8,639 nt of DNA, from positions 1 through 8,639 of the forward strand of contig CAYNFH010000255.1 in NCBI GenBank assembly GCA_964396385.1, given 5' to 3'. Position numbers and translations under genes: made by a program. Positions 1 to 6,658 of the stretch are shown here, piece after piece. Position 1 is the stretch's first letter; every line of letters starts with the position of its first letter. Below the pieces are notes generated by a model. The model searched no databases and was not told the DNA's origin. It was given only the letters and a program-made list of their open reading frames with translations. The stretch comes from CAYNFH01 sp964396385 (lineage in GTDB: Bacteria; Armatimonadota; Chthonomonadetes; Chthonomonadales; CAJBBX01).

Positions 1-64
1 GAAGATCCGACTGCAGCACTTCCTTCTCAAAATCCGCGGTCGTAACCGCGACGGCCTTGCTCAT
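1..64 (-). CDS. trxA: Thioredoxin, N-terminal 21 codons (cut by window edge)
   Basis: Only the first 21 codons are in the window. They read MSKAVAVTTADFEKEVLQSDL and continue past position 1. This matches the start of bacterial thioredoxins: a first beta strand, then a helix with the pattern (V/L)T-x-x-x-F-(D/E)-x-x-V-L, which in the family leads into the buried-Asp strand and the WCGPC redox motif. The motif itself lies outside the window, so the call rests on the N-terminal pattern alone. The ATG start at 62-64 is well supported by a GGAGG ribosome-binding site at 71-75, six bases upstream. Thioredoxin is a cytoplasmic disulfide reductase. The gene has its own promoter and is probably not part of the long operon upstream. 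A thioredoxin-fold relative is possible but less likely. Confidence 0.72.
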   Translation of the reverse strand, partial: MSKAVAVTTADFEKEVLQSDL

Positions 65-133
65 AGGAAACCTCCGATCCTCACGTCCCTCTCGATTGCT
101 GCGCGGGAATTCCGCGTCTTCCGGCGAACGGGC

Positions 134-162
134 ATTATACCCGGCCCGGCTAAGTTCGTCTA
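134..162 (-). promoter_or_regulatory. Promoter of the thioredoxin gene
   Basis: On the minus strand there is a perfect -10 box TATAAT (134-139). A -35-like hexamer TAGACG (157-162, four of six consensus bases) lies 17 bp upstream of it. The predicted start near 127 gives a leader of about 60 bases before the ATG at 64. The -10 box is flanked by a small inverted repeat, CGGG-N7-CCCG (129-143), which may be chance or an operator. The 128-bp gap between the phosphoesterase stop and the thioredoxin start holds nothing else clear, and I see no strong terminator in it. Confidence 0.62.
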
Positions 163-192
163 CGCCCGCGCTCTCCAGAGGGTTCCCACCGG

Positions 193-1065
193 TTACGTGG
201 CGTGGATTCGAAGCACCCCCACCTCGGGTGGGCAGCAGAACCGGAAGTGGGGACCTACCATCCCAACACCGCGGGTGGTGTATACGGGGTGGTTCGGCCC
301 GCGCTGCAGCCCTTCCGGATAGCGCCGGCCGTAGCGCGGCGTGTGGAGGGGCGGCATGCCCGGAATCCGGATCTGGCCGCCGTGTGAGTGGCCGGAGAAC
401 TGGAGCGCGAAGCCGGCTGGGGCTCTGTCGGCGTAGTCCGGCTCGTGCACCAGCAGGAGCTTGACGGCCTCTTCCGGCACCTCGCAGAGCGCGGACTCAA
501 CATGGTCGAAGTGGTAGCTCATCGACTCCAGGCCCACCAGCCAGACGGACTGCAGCCCCTTCAGGACGACCGCCTGGTTGCGCAGCACCCGGATGCCGGC
601 TCGCCGGAGCTGATCCGAGATGCCATCCGCGTCTCCACAGGCGTAGTCGTGATTGCCGAGGATGGCGTACGCACCGTGCGGCAGCGACGTGAGCGGCGCG
701 AGGGCTTCCGCGCATCTCTCTGCCCACGGATGCGCCACGTGTGTGATGTAGTCGCCCGTGATGAGCGCCGCGTCCGGCCGCTGGGCCATGAGCAGACGGA
801 CCGCATGCCGGGCCCGCGCCCACGCCGAGTGGCCGTCCACGTGCAGGTCGCTGATGTGCCCGATCCGGAGGTCGGAGCCATCAGCCGGCCAGCGCGCAAG
901 TTTCAGGTCGACGCGCGCCACCTGGAGGTCGTAGGGCTCCACGCATCGGGCGTAGAGGCCGGTCGGCGTCGTCAGGAGCCCTGCGGTCAGCAGCCCACGG
1001 AGGAACCGTCTTCGTCCGGGAGATGCCGCCACTGGTGCCGGGTTAGCGGCCGCCGGTTTCTCCAT
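193..1065 (-). CDS. Tat-exported metallophosphoesterase (YkuE/YaeI-like)
   Basis: This 290-residue protein is a calcineurin-type metallophosphoesterase with the full metal-binding set in family order: SDLH (Asp73, His75), TGDY (Asp105), GNHD (Asn138, His139), VHEPD (His207) and SGHSHGGQ (His226, His228). The N-terminus has a twin-arginine signal, GRRRFLRG at residues 17-24, followed by a hydrophobic stretch to about residue 39. It is therefore probably exported folded to the periplasm or outer membrane face. Members of this group act on phosphodiesters or phospholipid head groups such as UDP-diacylglucosamine-type substrates, but the substrate cannot be read here. The ATG at 1063-1065 lies inside the end of the preceding small gene (23-bp overlap) with GGAG just upstream, which suggests translational coupling. 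It is the last gene before the thioredoxin promoter. Confidence 0.88.
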   Translation of the reverse strand: MEKPAAANPAPVAASPGRRRFLRGLLTAGLLTTPTGLYARCVEPYDLQVARVDLKLARWPADGSDLRIGHISDLHVDGHSAWARARHAVRLLMAQRPDAALITGDYITHVAHPWAERCAEALAPLTSLPHGAYAILGNHDYACGDADGISDQLRRAGIRVLRNQAVVLKGLQSVWLVGLESMSYHFDHVESALCEVPEEAVKLLLVHEPDYADRAPAGFALQFSGHSHGGQIRIPGMPPLHTPRYGRRYPEGLQRGPNHPVYTTRGVGMVGPHFRFCCPPEVGVLRIHAT

Positions 1066-1270
1066 GCGCTCCGTTCTCGCCCTGATCGAACTCGACAGCC
1101 ATCGACCGGATGTTATCGATGGGGATCAAGGTTACTTTGTTCTTGCCGACCAGCACTTTCACCCACTGATCCCCAACGTCCTGCAGCGTCCCGTGCCACA
1201 TTCCGGCCTCATTCATGAGCTCGAAGCTCACGCGCTGGCCGAGGAAGTCCTTCACGAACTGGTCCGGCAT
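1043..1270 (-). CDS. Small Sm/SH3-like beta-barrel protein (75 aa), hypothetical
   Basis: I do not recognise a named family. The 75-residue product has a short N-terminal helix-like start, then alternating beta-strand segments: RVSFEL, WHGTLQDVGDQWVKVLV, KVTLIPIDNIRSMAV. The order is strand, turn, G-x-L strand, D-x-W-(V/I) strand, then a final I-P-x-x-x-I-R strand. That is the general layout of Sm/Hfq-like or SH3-like five-strand barrels. The C-terminal 15 residues are polar and probably disordered. It lacks the Hfq Y-K-H signature, so it is not an ordinary Hfq. The start ATG is 3 bp after the TAA of the TIM-barrel gene, with AGAGG overlapping that gene's end, so the two are probably translated together. 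A parallel pattern occurs in the 100-residue protein on the other side of the TIM-barrel gene. Confidence 0.72.
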   Translation of the reverse strand: MPDQFVKDFLGQRVSFELMNEAGMWHGTLQDVGDQWVKVLVGKNKVTLIPIDNIRSMAVEFDQGENGAHGETGGR

Positions 1271-1273
1271 AGG

Positions 1274-2101
1274 TTATCCTCTCAATTCCTCCAGCAGCCG
1301 GATGGCGGCCCGGATGTCCTGTATCTGCTGGTCGCCTGAAATCTCACGCTCGATGGTCAGAGGGCCCGTGTACCCCAGGTCCTTCAGCTTCTGGATAAAG
1401 CGGGGAAGCCCCACTTTCCCTTGTCCTAGGGGGTACTCGGTGCCGAGCTGGCCCTTCTCGGTGGGGTAGTCGCCGTCCTTGCAGTGGACCCCGATGAGCC
1501 AGCGTCCCACCACGTCCAGCGCCTCGATGGGATCCCCAGACCCATACAACATCATATTGGCAGGATCGAAGTTCACCCCCAGGTTGGGCCGCGCGACGTC
1601 CTCAATGAACTTTCTCAAGGTGGGGGCGGTCTCCTGGCCGGTCTCCAGGGCAAACTTCTGGCCGTTTTGCGCGCAGCGGTCGCAGATCTGCCGCAGCACA
1701 TCCACCGTTCCCTGGTAGTCCGGGTCCTTCGTATCTTCCGGCACGAAACCGATGTGCGCGGCCAGCACCGGCACGCCAATCGCCTTCGCAAAGTCGCTGT
1801 GCGCCAGCGTCATTTTTAGCCGGGCGTCGCGTGTGGCGGGCGGTACCAGGCCGACGGTGTCGTGGATAGTGGGGATGTCGCGGTAGCTCTCGCCGGGATA
1901 CCCGCTGAACACGGCGGTAACGGTAACGCCCGCGTCCCGGAGCGCCTTCCGGATCTGTTCCAGCTTCTCCCCGGACCGCCACTCCTCCGGCGGCACGCTG
2001 AGCTGGCAGTTGTCAAGGCCGAGCTTCTGGACCTTCTCGATGCCGCCAAGCGGGTTTCCCCCGCCGGCTATTACGCCGATTGCCATGGGCCTCAGGCTCA
2101 T
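1274..2101 (-). CDS. Xylose-isomerase-like TIM-barrel protein (sugar phosphate isomerase/epimerase family)
   Basis: The 275-residue product belongs to the AP endonuclease 2 / xylose-isomerase-like TIM-barrel superfamily. Numbering from the chosen start, the usual four metal-ligand positions are visible: Glu153 (ALETGQE), Asp179 (NFDPANM), His206 (GVHCKD) and Glu251 (TIEREI). His116 lies in the AAHIGF strand. These proteins typically interconvert ketoses or inositol-type sugars using a divalent metal; the substrate is not evident. I chose the ATG at 2099-2101 because GGAGG (2109-2113) sits seven bases upstream. An in-frame GTG at 2107 would be only about one base from that site, so it is an unlikely start. 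The gene lies 20 bp after one small barrel protein and 3 bp before another, so the three probably form a cotranslated set. Confidence 0.85.
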   Translation of the reverse strand: MSLRPMAIGVIAGGGNPLGGIEKVQKLGLDNCQLSVPPEEWRSGEKLEQIRKALRDAGVTVTAVFSGYPGESYRDIPTIHDTVGLVPPATRDARLKMTLAHSDFAKAIGVPVLAAHIGFVPEDTKDPDYQGTVDVLRQICDRCAQNGQKFALETGQETAPTLRKFIEDVARPNLGVNFDPANMMLYGSGDPIEALDVVGRWLIGVHCKDGDYPTEKGQLGTEYPLGQGKVGLPRFIQKLKDLGYTGPLTIEREISGDQQIQDIRAAIRLLEELRG

Positions 2102-2108
2102 CGTCACT

Positions 2109-2113
2109 CCTCC
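2109..2113 (-). promoter_or_regulatory. Ribosome-binding site deciding the TIM-barrel start
   Basis: GGAGG on the minus strand lies seven bases before the ATG at 2101 and one base before the GTG at 2107. The spacing favours the ATG, shortening the longest possible frame by two residues. Confidence 0.75.
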
Positions 2114-2121
2114 GGGCGCGG

Positions 2122-2424
2122 CTACCCGCAGCCCACACGCTGTTCCATTGACTCCGTCTGCCGGACCTCCGCGCCCTCTTCAGGAATCGCGGGCCGCAGC
2201 AGAGCACGACCACCCTGCACCGGCTCCGAAACGATTTTGATGAGTCGGATCGCACTAGCCGGAATGATGAAAATCTCGCCGGTCTTGGTGAGCTCAATCC
2301 ATCCGTCGCCGAAATCGCTCAGCCGGCCGCGGTCCTTGAAGTGCGAGCTGTCCGACAGATAGTGCACCTCCACCTCAAATGTGCGGTATTTGCTGAGCCA
2401 CCCCTCGCTGCCCATCCTGCTCAC
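2122..2424 (-). CDS. Small Sm/SH3-like beta-barrel protein (about 100 aa), hypothetical
   Basis: This gene is not recognised as a named family. The core, residues about 14-66, reads as strands: FEVEVHYL, a polar turn, DRGRLSDFGDGWIELT, EIFIIPASAIRLIKI. It shares with the 75-residue protein downstream the pattern V-x-(V/F)-x-x-L/Y, G-x-L-x-D-x-G-D-x-W-(I/V), then I-P-x-x-x-I-R, so both look like small Sm/SH3-type barrels and possible distant paralogues. The remaining 30 or so residues are a charged, probably unstructured tail. The start is ambiguous. The frame opens with GTG at 2424, with AGGGG only three bases upstream. An ATG three codons later (2415) would give the common start MGSEGW. The TAG stop is 20 bp before the TIM-barrel gene, consistent with one operon. 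The gap to kbl is 32 bp and holds heptamer repeats. Confidence 0.7.
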   Translation of the reverse strand: MSRMGSEGWLSKYRTFEVEVHYLSDSSHFKDRGRLSDFGDGWIELTKTGEIFIIPASAIRLIKIVSEPVQGGRALLRPAIPEEGAEVRQTESMEQRVGCG

Positions 2425-2440
2425 CGTCCCCTACGGCCTT

Positions 2441-2461
2441 GACTACTGACTACAGACTACT
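2441..2461. repeat. Three-copy heptamer repeat at the kbl stop codon
   Basis: On the plus strand three tandem heptamers read GACTACT, GACTACA, GACTACT. The array overlaps the kbl stop codon (TAG at 2457-2459) and fills most of the 32-bp gap before the next gene. The middle copy differs by one base. It resembles the short tandemly repeated heptanucleotides known from cyanobacterial genomes in unit length, not in sequence. Confidence 0.75.
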
Positions 2462-3657
2462 GAACTATCCCCAGCCTCTTTCCTACGTTCTCCATCGCCG
2501 CCAGGGCGTCGTCCAGGTCCTCCCGCGAATGCGACGCATTCGGCATTGTACGGATCCGTGCCTTCCCGCGCGCTACCGTAGGAAAGACGACGGCGAGCGC
2601 CAGAACGCCCTCGTCGAAGAGGCCGCGCTGCAGCTCCAGCGCTGTCCCCTCGTCCCCCGTGATAACAGGGGTAATGGGCGTCTCCGTGACGCCGATGTCA
2701 AACCCACGCTGCCGCAGCCCCTCCTGCCAGTACCGTGTATTCTCCCACAGACGGTCCGTGAAAGAAGGATCCGACTCCATCAGGTCGATCGCCGCTATGC
2801 ATGCCGCGACTACCGCCGGGGGATGCGCTGTGCTGAACAGGAACGGGCGGGCCCGCTGGGTGAGCCAATCCCGCAGCCCGGCGCTGCCGGCAATGTACCC
2901 GCCCATAACGCCAACCGCCTTGGAGAGGGTGCCAAGCTGGATGTCCAGCCGGTCGTGCACATGGAAGTGGTACGCCGTCCCGCGCCCGCCGCCCAGCACG
3001 CCGGAGCCGTGCGCGTCGTCTACCATCGCGGCGGCATCGTACTTCTCTGCCAGTTCCACGATACCGGGCAGGGGAGCGATGTCGCCGTCCATGCTGAAGA
3101 CACCATCCGTGATGATGAGCCGCTTCCGGTACCCACCGGTCCGCTTCAGCACCTCCTCCAGTGAGTTCAGGTCCTTGTGCTTGTAGACGGGCCGCTGCTC
3201 GGAGGGGAGGCCGGTGAGCCGGCAGCCGTCGATGATGCTGGCGTGGTTCAGCTCGTCGGAGATGATTACGTCCTCTTTGGTNNNNNNNNNNGATCACCGC
3301 CGGGATGGTGCCCGCGTTGGCGGTAAAGCCGCTCTGGAATACCAGGGCCGCCTCCACGTGCTTGAACCGCGCGAGGCGGCGCTCCAGCTCTTCGTGCAGC
3401 GTCATCGTACCGATGATGGGCCGCACGGCCCCCGCGCCCGCGCCCCACTCCTGCACGGCCTTGATCGCCGCCTCCTTCAGCCTAGGGTGGGAGTTCAGTC
3501 CCAGGTAGTTGTTGGAGGAGAGGTTGACCACTCGCCGGCCATTGACGGTGATCCGTCCGCCCTGCTCGGACTGCAGCTCCACCAGCGGCTTATAGAGATG
3601 CTGCTCCTTGAGAGCATCGAGCTGCTCACCGAGCCAGTTCTGAAGGGTCTGGTTCAT
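2457..3657 (-). CDS. kbl: Glycine C-acetyltransferase (2-amino-3-ketobutyrate CoA ligase), broken only by an assembly gap
   Basis: PLP-dependent enzyme of the alpha-oxoamine synthase family. It condenses or cleaves 2-amino-3-ketobutyrate with CoA to give glycine and acetyl-CoA, and follows tdh in threonine breakdown. The N-terminal 122 codons (3292-3657) contain SSNNYLGL and the substrate loop GAGAGAVRPIIGT. After a run of ten N the reading resumes at 3281 with TKEDVIISDELNHASIIDG, then TDGVFSMDGD, the PLP Asp/His motif VDDAHGSG, and the Schiff-base lysine in GTLSKAVGV (about residue 243). The two parts total 396 codons plus stop, close to the 398 residues of the E. coli enzyme. The ten-N spacer throws the two parts out of frame, but this is an artefact of the gap and not evidence of a pseudogene. 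The ATG at 3655-3657 has GGAG about nine bases upstream. BioF-type relatives are less likely given the tdh neighbour. Confidence 0.93.
3282..3291. other. Assembly gap (10 N) inside kbl
   Basis: Ten N replace sequence within kbl. The flanking residues, AVI before and TKEDVIISD after, look directly adjacent when compared with the usual Kbl pattern (I/L)-T-K-E-D. The real missing length is therefore probably zero or a multiple of three, and the N run is a placeholder. Confidence 0.95.
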
Positions 3658-3707
3658 TTGCCTATCTCCGACCTTCGCTCACGCCACTCGTGCTCCAGGA
3701 GCGCCAT
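3654..3707 (-). CDS. Possible 17-codon upstream reading frame coupled to kbl
   Basis: In the 93-bp gap between tdh and kbl, an ATG at 3705-3707 opens a frame encoding MALLEHEWRERRSEIGK. Its TGA overlaps the kbl start as ATGA. The peptide is charged and helix-like. There is no clear ribosome-binding site before its ATG, and the frame stays open upstream into the end of tdh, so it may be chance. If translated it could couple kbl translation to ribosomes arriving from upstream. The rest of the gap shows no promoter or terminator. Confidence 0.2.
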   Translation of the reverse strand: MALLEHEWRERRSEIGK

Positions 3708-3750
3708 GCTGTAGTGGTGCAGGCGGCGCCCCCGGGCCGTATCGCAGGCC

Positions 3751-4782
3751 CTAAAGCTGGAAAACCACTTTGCCGCACTGGCCGGTGCGCATCAGCTCCA
3801 TGCCCTGGTCATACTCCTCCATCGGCAGCCGGTGGGTGATGGCGGCGGACACGTCCAGCTTCCCGCTGCTCAGGAGCGCGCGCATGGTGTCCCACGTCTG
3901 GTACAGTCTTCGGCCAACAATGCACTGGATAGAAAGACCCTTGAAGATCATGTCCTCCGCCATGTCCAGCTCCACGCGCTCCGCCGGAATGCCCATAAGC
4001 GAGACCCTGCCGCCTCGCCGCGCGATGCGCATCGCCTGCCGAATGGCCGCCGGCGCTCCGGACATCTCCAGTACTACGTCTACGCCCTGGCCATTGGTCC
4101 GCTCGCGGATGACCTCCTCCACGTCCTGCCGGGAAACGTCTATCGTCTCGTCCGCTCCCAGCTTCGTCGCCAGATCGAGCCGGTACTGGCGGGTGTCCGA
4201 GGCGAAAACGTGCGCCGCCCCGGCCGCCCGCGCGACGGCCACCGCGAAGATGCCGATGGGGCCGCAGCCCAGCACCGTCACCCGCTTGCCGATGATCTCC
4301 CCGGCGAGCGTGGCGTGTACCGCATTGCCCAGCGGATCCTGGATGCAGGCGATCTCCGGCGGCACCGAGCGGTCGTTCTTCCACAGGCTGCCCTCCGGCA
4401 CTACCACCAGGTCCGCGAAACACCCGTCCACGTCAACGCCCATGATGCGTGTATTGGCGCACACGTGCTTCTGGTCGTTCCGGCACTGGTAGCAGTGCCC
4501 GCACACCCAGTGGGATTCGCCCGACACGTAGTCCCCGGGCTTGAACTGTGTGACGTCGCCGCCGGCCTCCAGCACCTCGCCGGCGAACTCGTGCCCCATG
4601 ATCCGCGGCGGCTTGATCCGGCCGGAGGACCAGGCATCCCAGCGGTAGATGTGGAAGTCCGTGCCGCAGATAGAGGTGGCGAGCGGCTTGACCAAGATCT
4701 CGTGCGGTCGAGTGACGCGGGCATCCGGCACCTCGCGCATCTGCGCGCCCGGCCCGGCCTTCGCCTTCACGATCGCTCTCAC
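3751..4782 (-). CDS. tdh: L-threonine 3-dehydrogenase (zinc-dependent)
   Basis: Zinc medium-chain dehydrogenase of 343 residues that oxidises threonine to 2-amino-3-ketobutyrate with NAD+. It shows the catalytic zinc site (Cys39 in SICGTDFHIY, His64-Glu65 in MGHEFAGE), the four structural-zinc cysteines in CGHCYQCRNDQKHVC (Cys94, 97, 100, 108), and the Rossmann motif VLGCGPIGIFA. The segments FHIYRWDAW, QDPLGNAVHAT and MSGAP match threonine dehydrogenase more closely than sorbitol or alcohol dehydrogenases. Length is close to the 341 residues of E. coli Tdh. The start is the GTG at 4780-4782, which overlaps the aspS stop as GTGA; an AAGGA site lies about nine bases upstream inside aspS. The frame stays open far into aspS, so the longer 462-residue reading is rejected. 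kbl, the next enzyme of the pathway, follows 93 bp downstream. Confidence 0.93.
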   Translation of the reverse strand: MRAIVKAKAGPGAQMREVPDARVTRPHEILVKPLATSICGTDFHIYRWDAWSSGRIKPPRIMGHEFAGEVLEAGGDVTQFKPGDYVSGESHWVCGHCYQCRNDQKHVCANTRIMGVDVDGCFADLVVVPEGSLWKNDRSVPPEIACIQDPLGNAVHATLAGEIIGKRVTVLGCGPIGIFAVAVARAAGAAHVFASDTRQYRLDLATKLGADETIDVSRQDVEEVIRERTNGQGVDVVLEMSGAPAAIRQAMRIARRGGRVSLMGIPAERVELDMAEDMIFKGLSIQCIVGRRLYQTWDTMRALLSSGKLDVSAAITHRLPMEEYDQGMELMRTGQCGKVVFQL

Positions 4783-6638
4783 CGGCCGGCTTCCTTCTTC
4801 TCGTCCTTCGGAGGCTCCACTACGCGGAGGTGCAACTCCGCGAGCTGCTCCAGGTCCACGGGCGAGGGCGCGCCCATCATCGGGTCGATCCCGCCGCCCA
4901 GCTTCGGGAAAGCCATCACCTCGCGGATGTTCTGGTTGTCGGTCAGGAACATGATGAGGCGGTCTATGCCCGGCGCGATCCCTCCGTGCGGAGGCGCCCC
5001 GTACTCGAACGCCTCCAGGATGTGCCCGAACCGCTCCCCCTGCACGTCGTCCGGGATGCCGAGCAATGCAAACACGCGCTGCTGGATATCCGCGCGATGG
5101 ATTCGGATGGAGCCCGATGCCCACTCGTATCCGTTGCACACGATATCGTAGCAGAGCGCGCGCACACGGCCGGGATCGGCCTCCAGAAACTCAACGTCTT
5201 CCGGGTGGGGCATAGTAAATGGGTGGTGCGTCGCGTCCCAGCGCCGGGTCTCATCGTTCCACTCCACCAGCGGAAAGTCCGTAATCCAGGCAAAGTGGAG
5301 CACATCCGGGTCCGCCAGATTGAGCCGCCGGCCGATCTCACTGCGCAGCCGCCCCAGCGCGTTCGCGACCACCTTCGGCCGATCCGCCACGAATAGCACC
5401 AAGTCGCCCGCCGCCGCCTGGGCTGCACCGAGGATCCCCGCCAGCTCCTCCGCCGAGAGGAACTTGGCGATGGGGGACCGCACCTGCAGATCGCCCGACC
5501 GGAAACTCTGGACCGACGGGTCGCCGCTCCCGGCCGCTTCGACTACCAGATAGGCGAGTCCCTTGGCCCCGAACTCCCGCGCGAACCCGGTAAGGTCGTC
5601 AATCTCCTTGCGTGAGAGCGACGCGCCGCTGGGGTAGCGGAGCGCCTTGACCTCGCCGCCGGACTCCAGAGTCGACCGGAACACCCCGAACTCGGTCGCC
5701 TTCAGGATCTCTCCGACGTCCAGCAGCTCCAGCCCGAACCGGAGGTCCGGCTTGTCCGTCCCGAACCTCCGCAGCGACTCATCGTAGGTGAGCCGCGTGA
5801 ACGGCTTCGTGCCCAGCCGCTTGCTGGAGACGCGTTCGAGGACCTCTGTGGTCAGTCCCTCCGTAAGCTGGAGCACGTCCTCCTGGGTCACGAAGGACAT
5901 CTCCAGGTCGAGCTGGGTGAACTCCGCCTGCCGGTCGGCGCGCTGCGCCTCGTCCCGGAAGCACCGGGCGATCTGGTAGTACCGCTCGCAGCCGGCCACC
6001 ATCAGGAGCTGCTTGTACTGTTGGGGAGATTGGGGCAGCGCGTAGAAGAGACCAGGCTCCAGCCGGTAGGGCACCAGATAGTCGCGTGCGCCCTCCGGCG
6101 TGGAGCGGGTGAGGTTGGGTGTCTCGATCTCCAGGAACCCGCGCGCGTTCAGGTACTCGCGCATGGCGGTGACCACCGCGTGCCGCAGGCTGAGCATCTC
6201 CTGCATGCTGGGCCGGCGAAGGTCCAGGTAGCGATACTTGAGGCGCAGCTCCTCGTTCACCTGCGCCATCTGGCTCTCGTCGTTGAGCTGGAAGGGGAGC
6301 GGCTGCTTGCAAGCATTCAGCACCTCCAGCCGCTGGATCTCTATCTCCACTTCGCCGGTGGGGCGGTTGGGGTTCACGTCCTTGGGGGCGCGCGCGTGCA
6401 CTACTCCCGTGACACTCAGCACGAACTCCGGCCGCACCGCGGCCGCCGGGTGGACTATCTCGCCGGAGCGCGCGGCATCGGCTCGGAGCTGCACGATGCC
6501 CGTCCGGTCTCGGAGGTCGATGAAGACCAGGTCCCCGTGGTCCCGCACGGTGTTCACCCAGCCGTTCACGGTCACGACTTGGTCGATATGCTCCGGCCGC
6601 GGCGCCCCGCAATCGATAGTCCGTTGCCATGTTTCCAA
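4779..6638 (-). CDS. aspS: Aspartyl-tRNA synthetase, bacterial type
   Basis: Class II synthetase of 619 residues. It has an N-terminal OB-fold anticodon domain (about 20-105, with RDHGDLVFIDLRDRTG), motif 1 near FLEIETPNLTRSTPEGARDY (168-187), and motif 2 with CFRDEAQRADRQAEFTQ (226-242). The inserted GAD domain of bacterial enzymes follows (roughly 300-430), then NGYEWASGSIRIH and motif 3 with GIAPGIDRL (to 561). Length is slightly above the usual 590 or so. The start is most likely the TTG at 6636-6638: GGAGGA at 6649-6654 lies ten bases before it, and homology begins a few residues later (WQRTIDCG). The frame is open 59 codons further upstream, but that part is repeat-derived and overlaps the preceding gene. 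The stop overlaps the tdh start. Anticodon-domain residues His34 and Lys86 leave it open whether the enzyme also charges tRNA-Asn. Confidence 0.95.
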   Translation of the reverse strand: METWQRTIDCGAPRPEHIDQVVTVNGWVNTVRDHGDLVFIDLRDRTGIVQLRADAARSGEIVHPAAAVRPEFVLSVTGVVHARAPKDVNPNRPTGEVEIEIQRLEVLNACKQPLPFQLNDESQMAQVNEELRLKYRYLDLRRPSMQEMLSLRHAVVTAMREYLNARGFLEIETPNLTRSTPEGARDYLVPYRLEPGLFYALPQSPQQYKQLLMVAGCERYYQIARCFRDEAQRADRQAEFTQLDLEMSFVTQEDVLQLTEGLTTEVLERVSSKRLGTKPFTRLTYDESLRRFGTDKPDLRFGLELLDVGEILKATEFGVFRSTLESGGEVKALRYPSGASLSRKEIDDLTGFAREFGAKGLAYLVVEAAGSGDPSVQSFRSGDLQVRSPIAKFLSAEELAGILGAAQAAAGDLVLFVADRPKVVANALGRLRSEIGRRLNLADPDVLHFAWITDFPLVEWNDETRRWDATHHPFTMPHPEDVEFLEADPGRVRALCYDIVCNGYEWASGSIRIHRADIQQRVFALLGIPDDVQGERFGHILEAFEYGAPPHGGIAPGIDRLIMFLTDNQNIREVMAFPKLGGGIDPMMGAPSPVDLEQLAELHLRVVEPPKDEKKEAGR

Positions 6639-6648
6639 ACTGGCCCTA

Positions 6649-6654
6649 TCCTCC
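6649..6654 (-). promoter_or_regulatory. aspS ribosome-binding site, supports a TTG start
   Basis: GGAGGA on the minus strand precedes the TTG at 6638 by ten bases. No ATG in the aspS frame lies at a suitable distance; an ATG at 6628-6630 is in another frame. The site is complementary to UCCUCC in the nearby inverted repeat (6680-6685 in the transcript), so it could be masked. Confidence 0.75.
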
Positions 6655-6658
6655 TGTA

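Noticed and set aside
388..1218. 276-codon plus-strand reading frame
   Set aside because: Antisense to the phosphoesterase, whose metal-binding motifs are complete on the other strand.
3751..5139. 462-codon version of tdh
   Set aside because: The extra N-terminal part is aspS read in another frame. The GTG at 4782 gives the normal family length and an N-terminus like other Tdh proteins.
3832..5151. 439-codon plus-strand reading frame
   Set aside because: Antisense to tdh and aspS, both of which are clearly supported by motifs.
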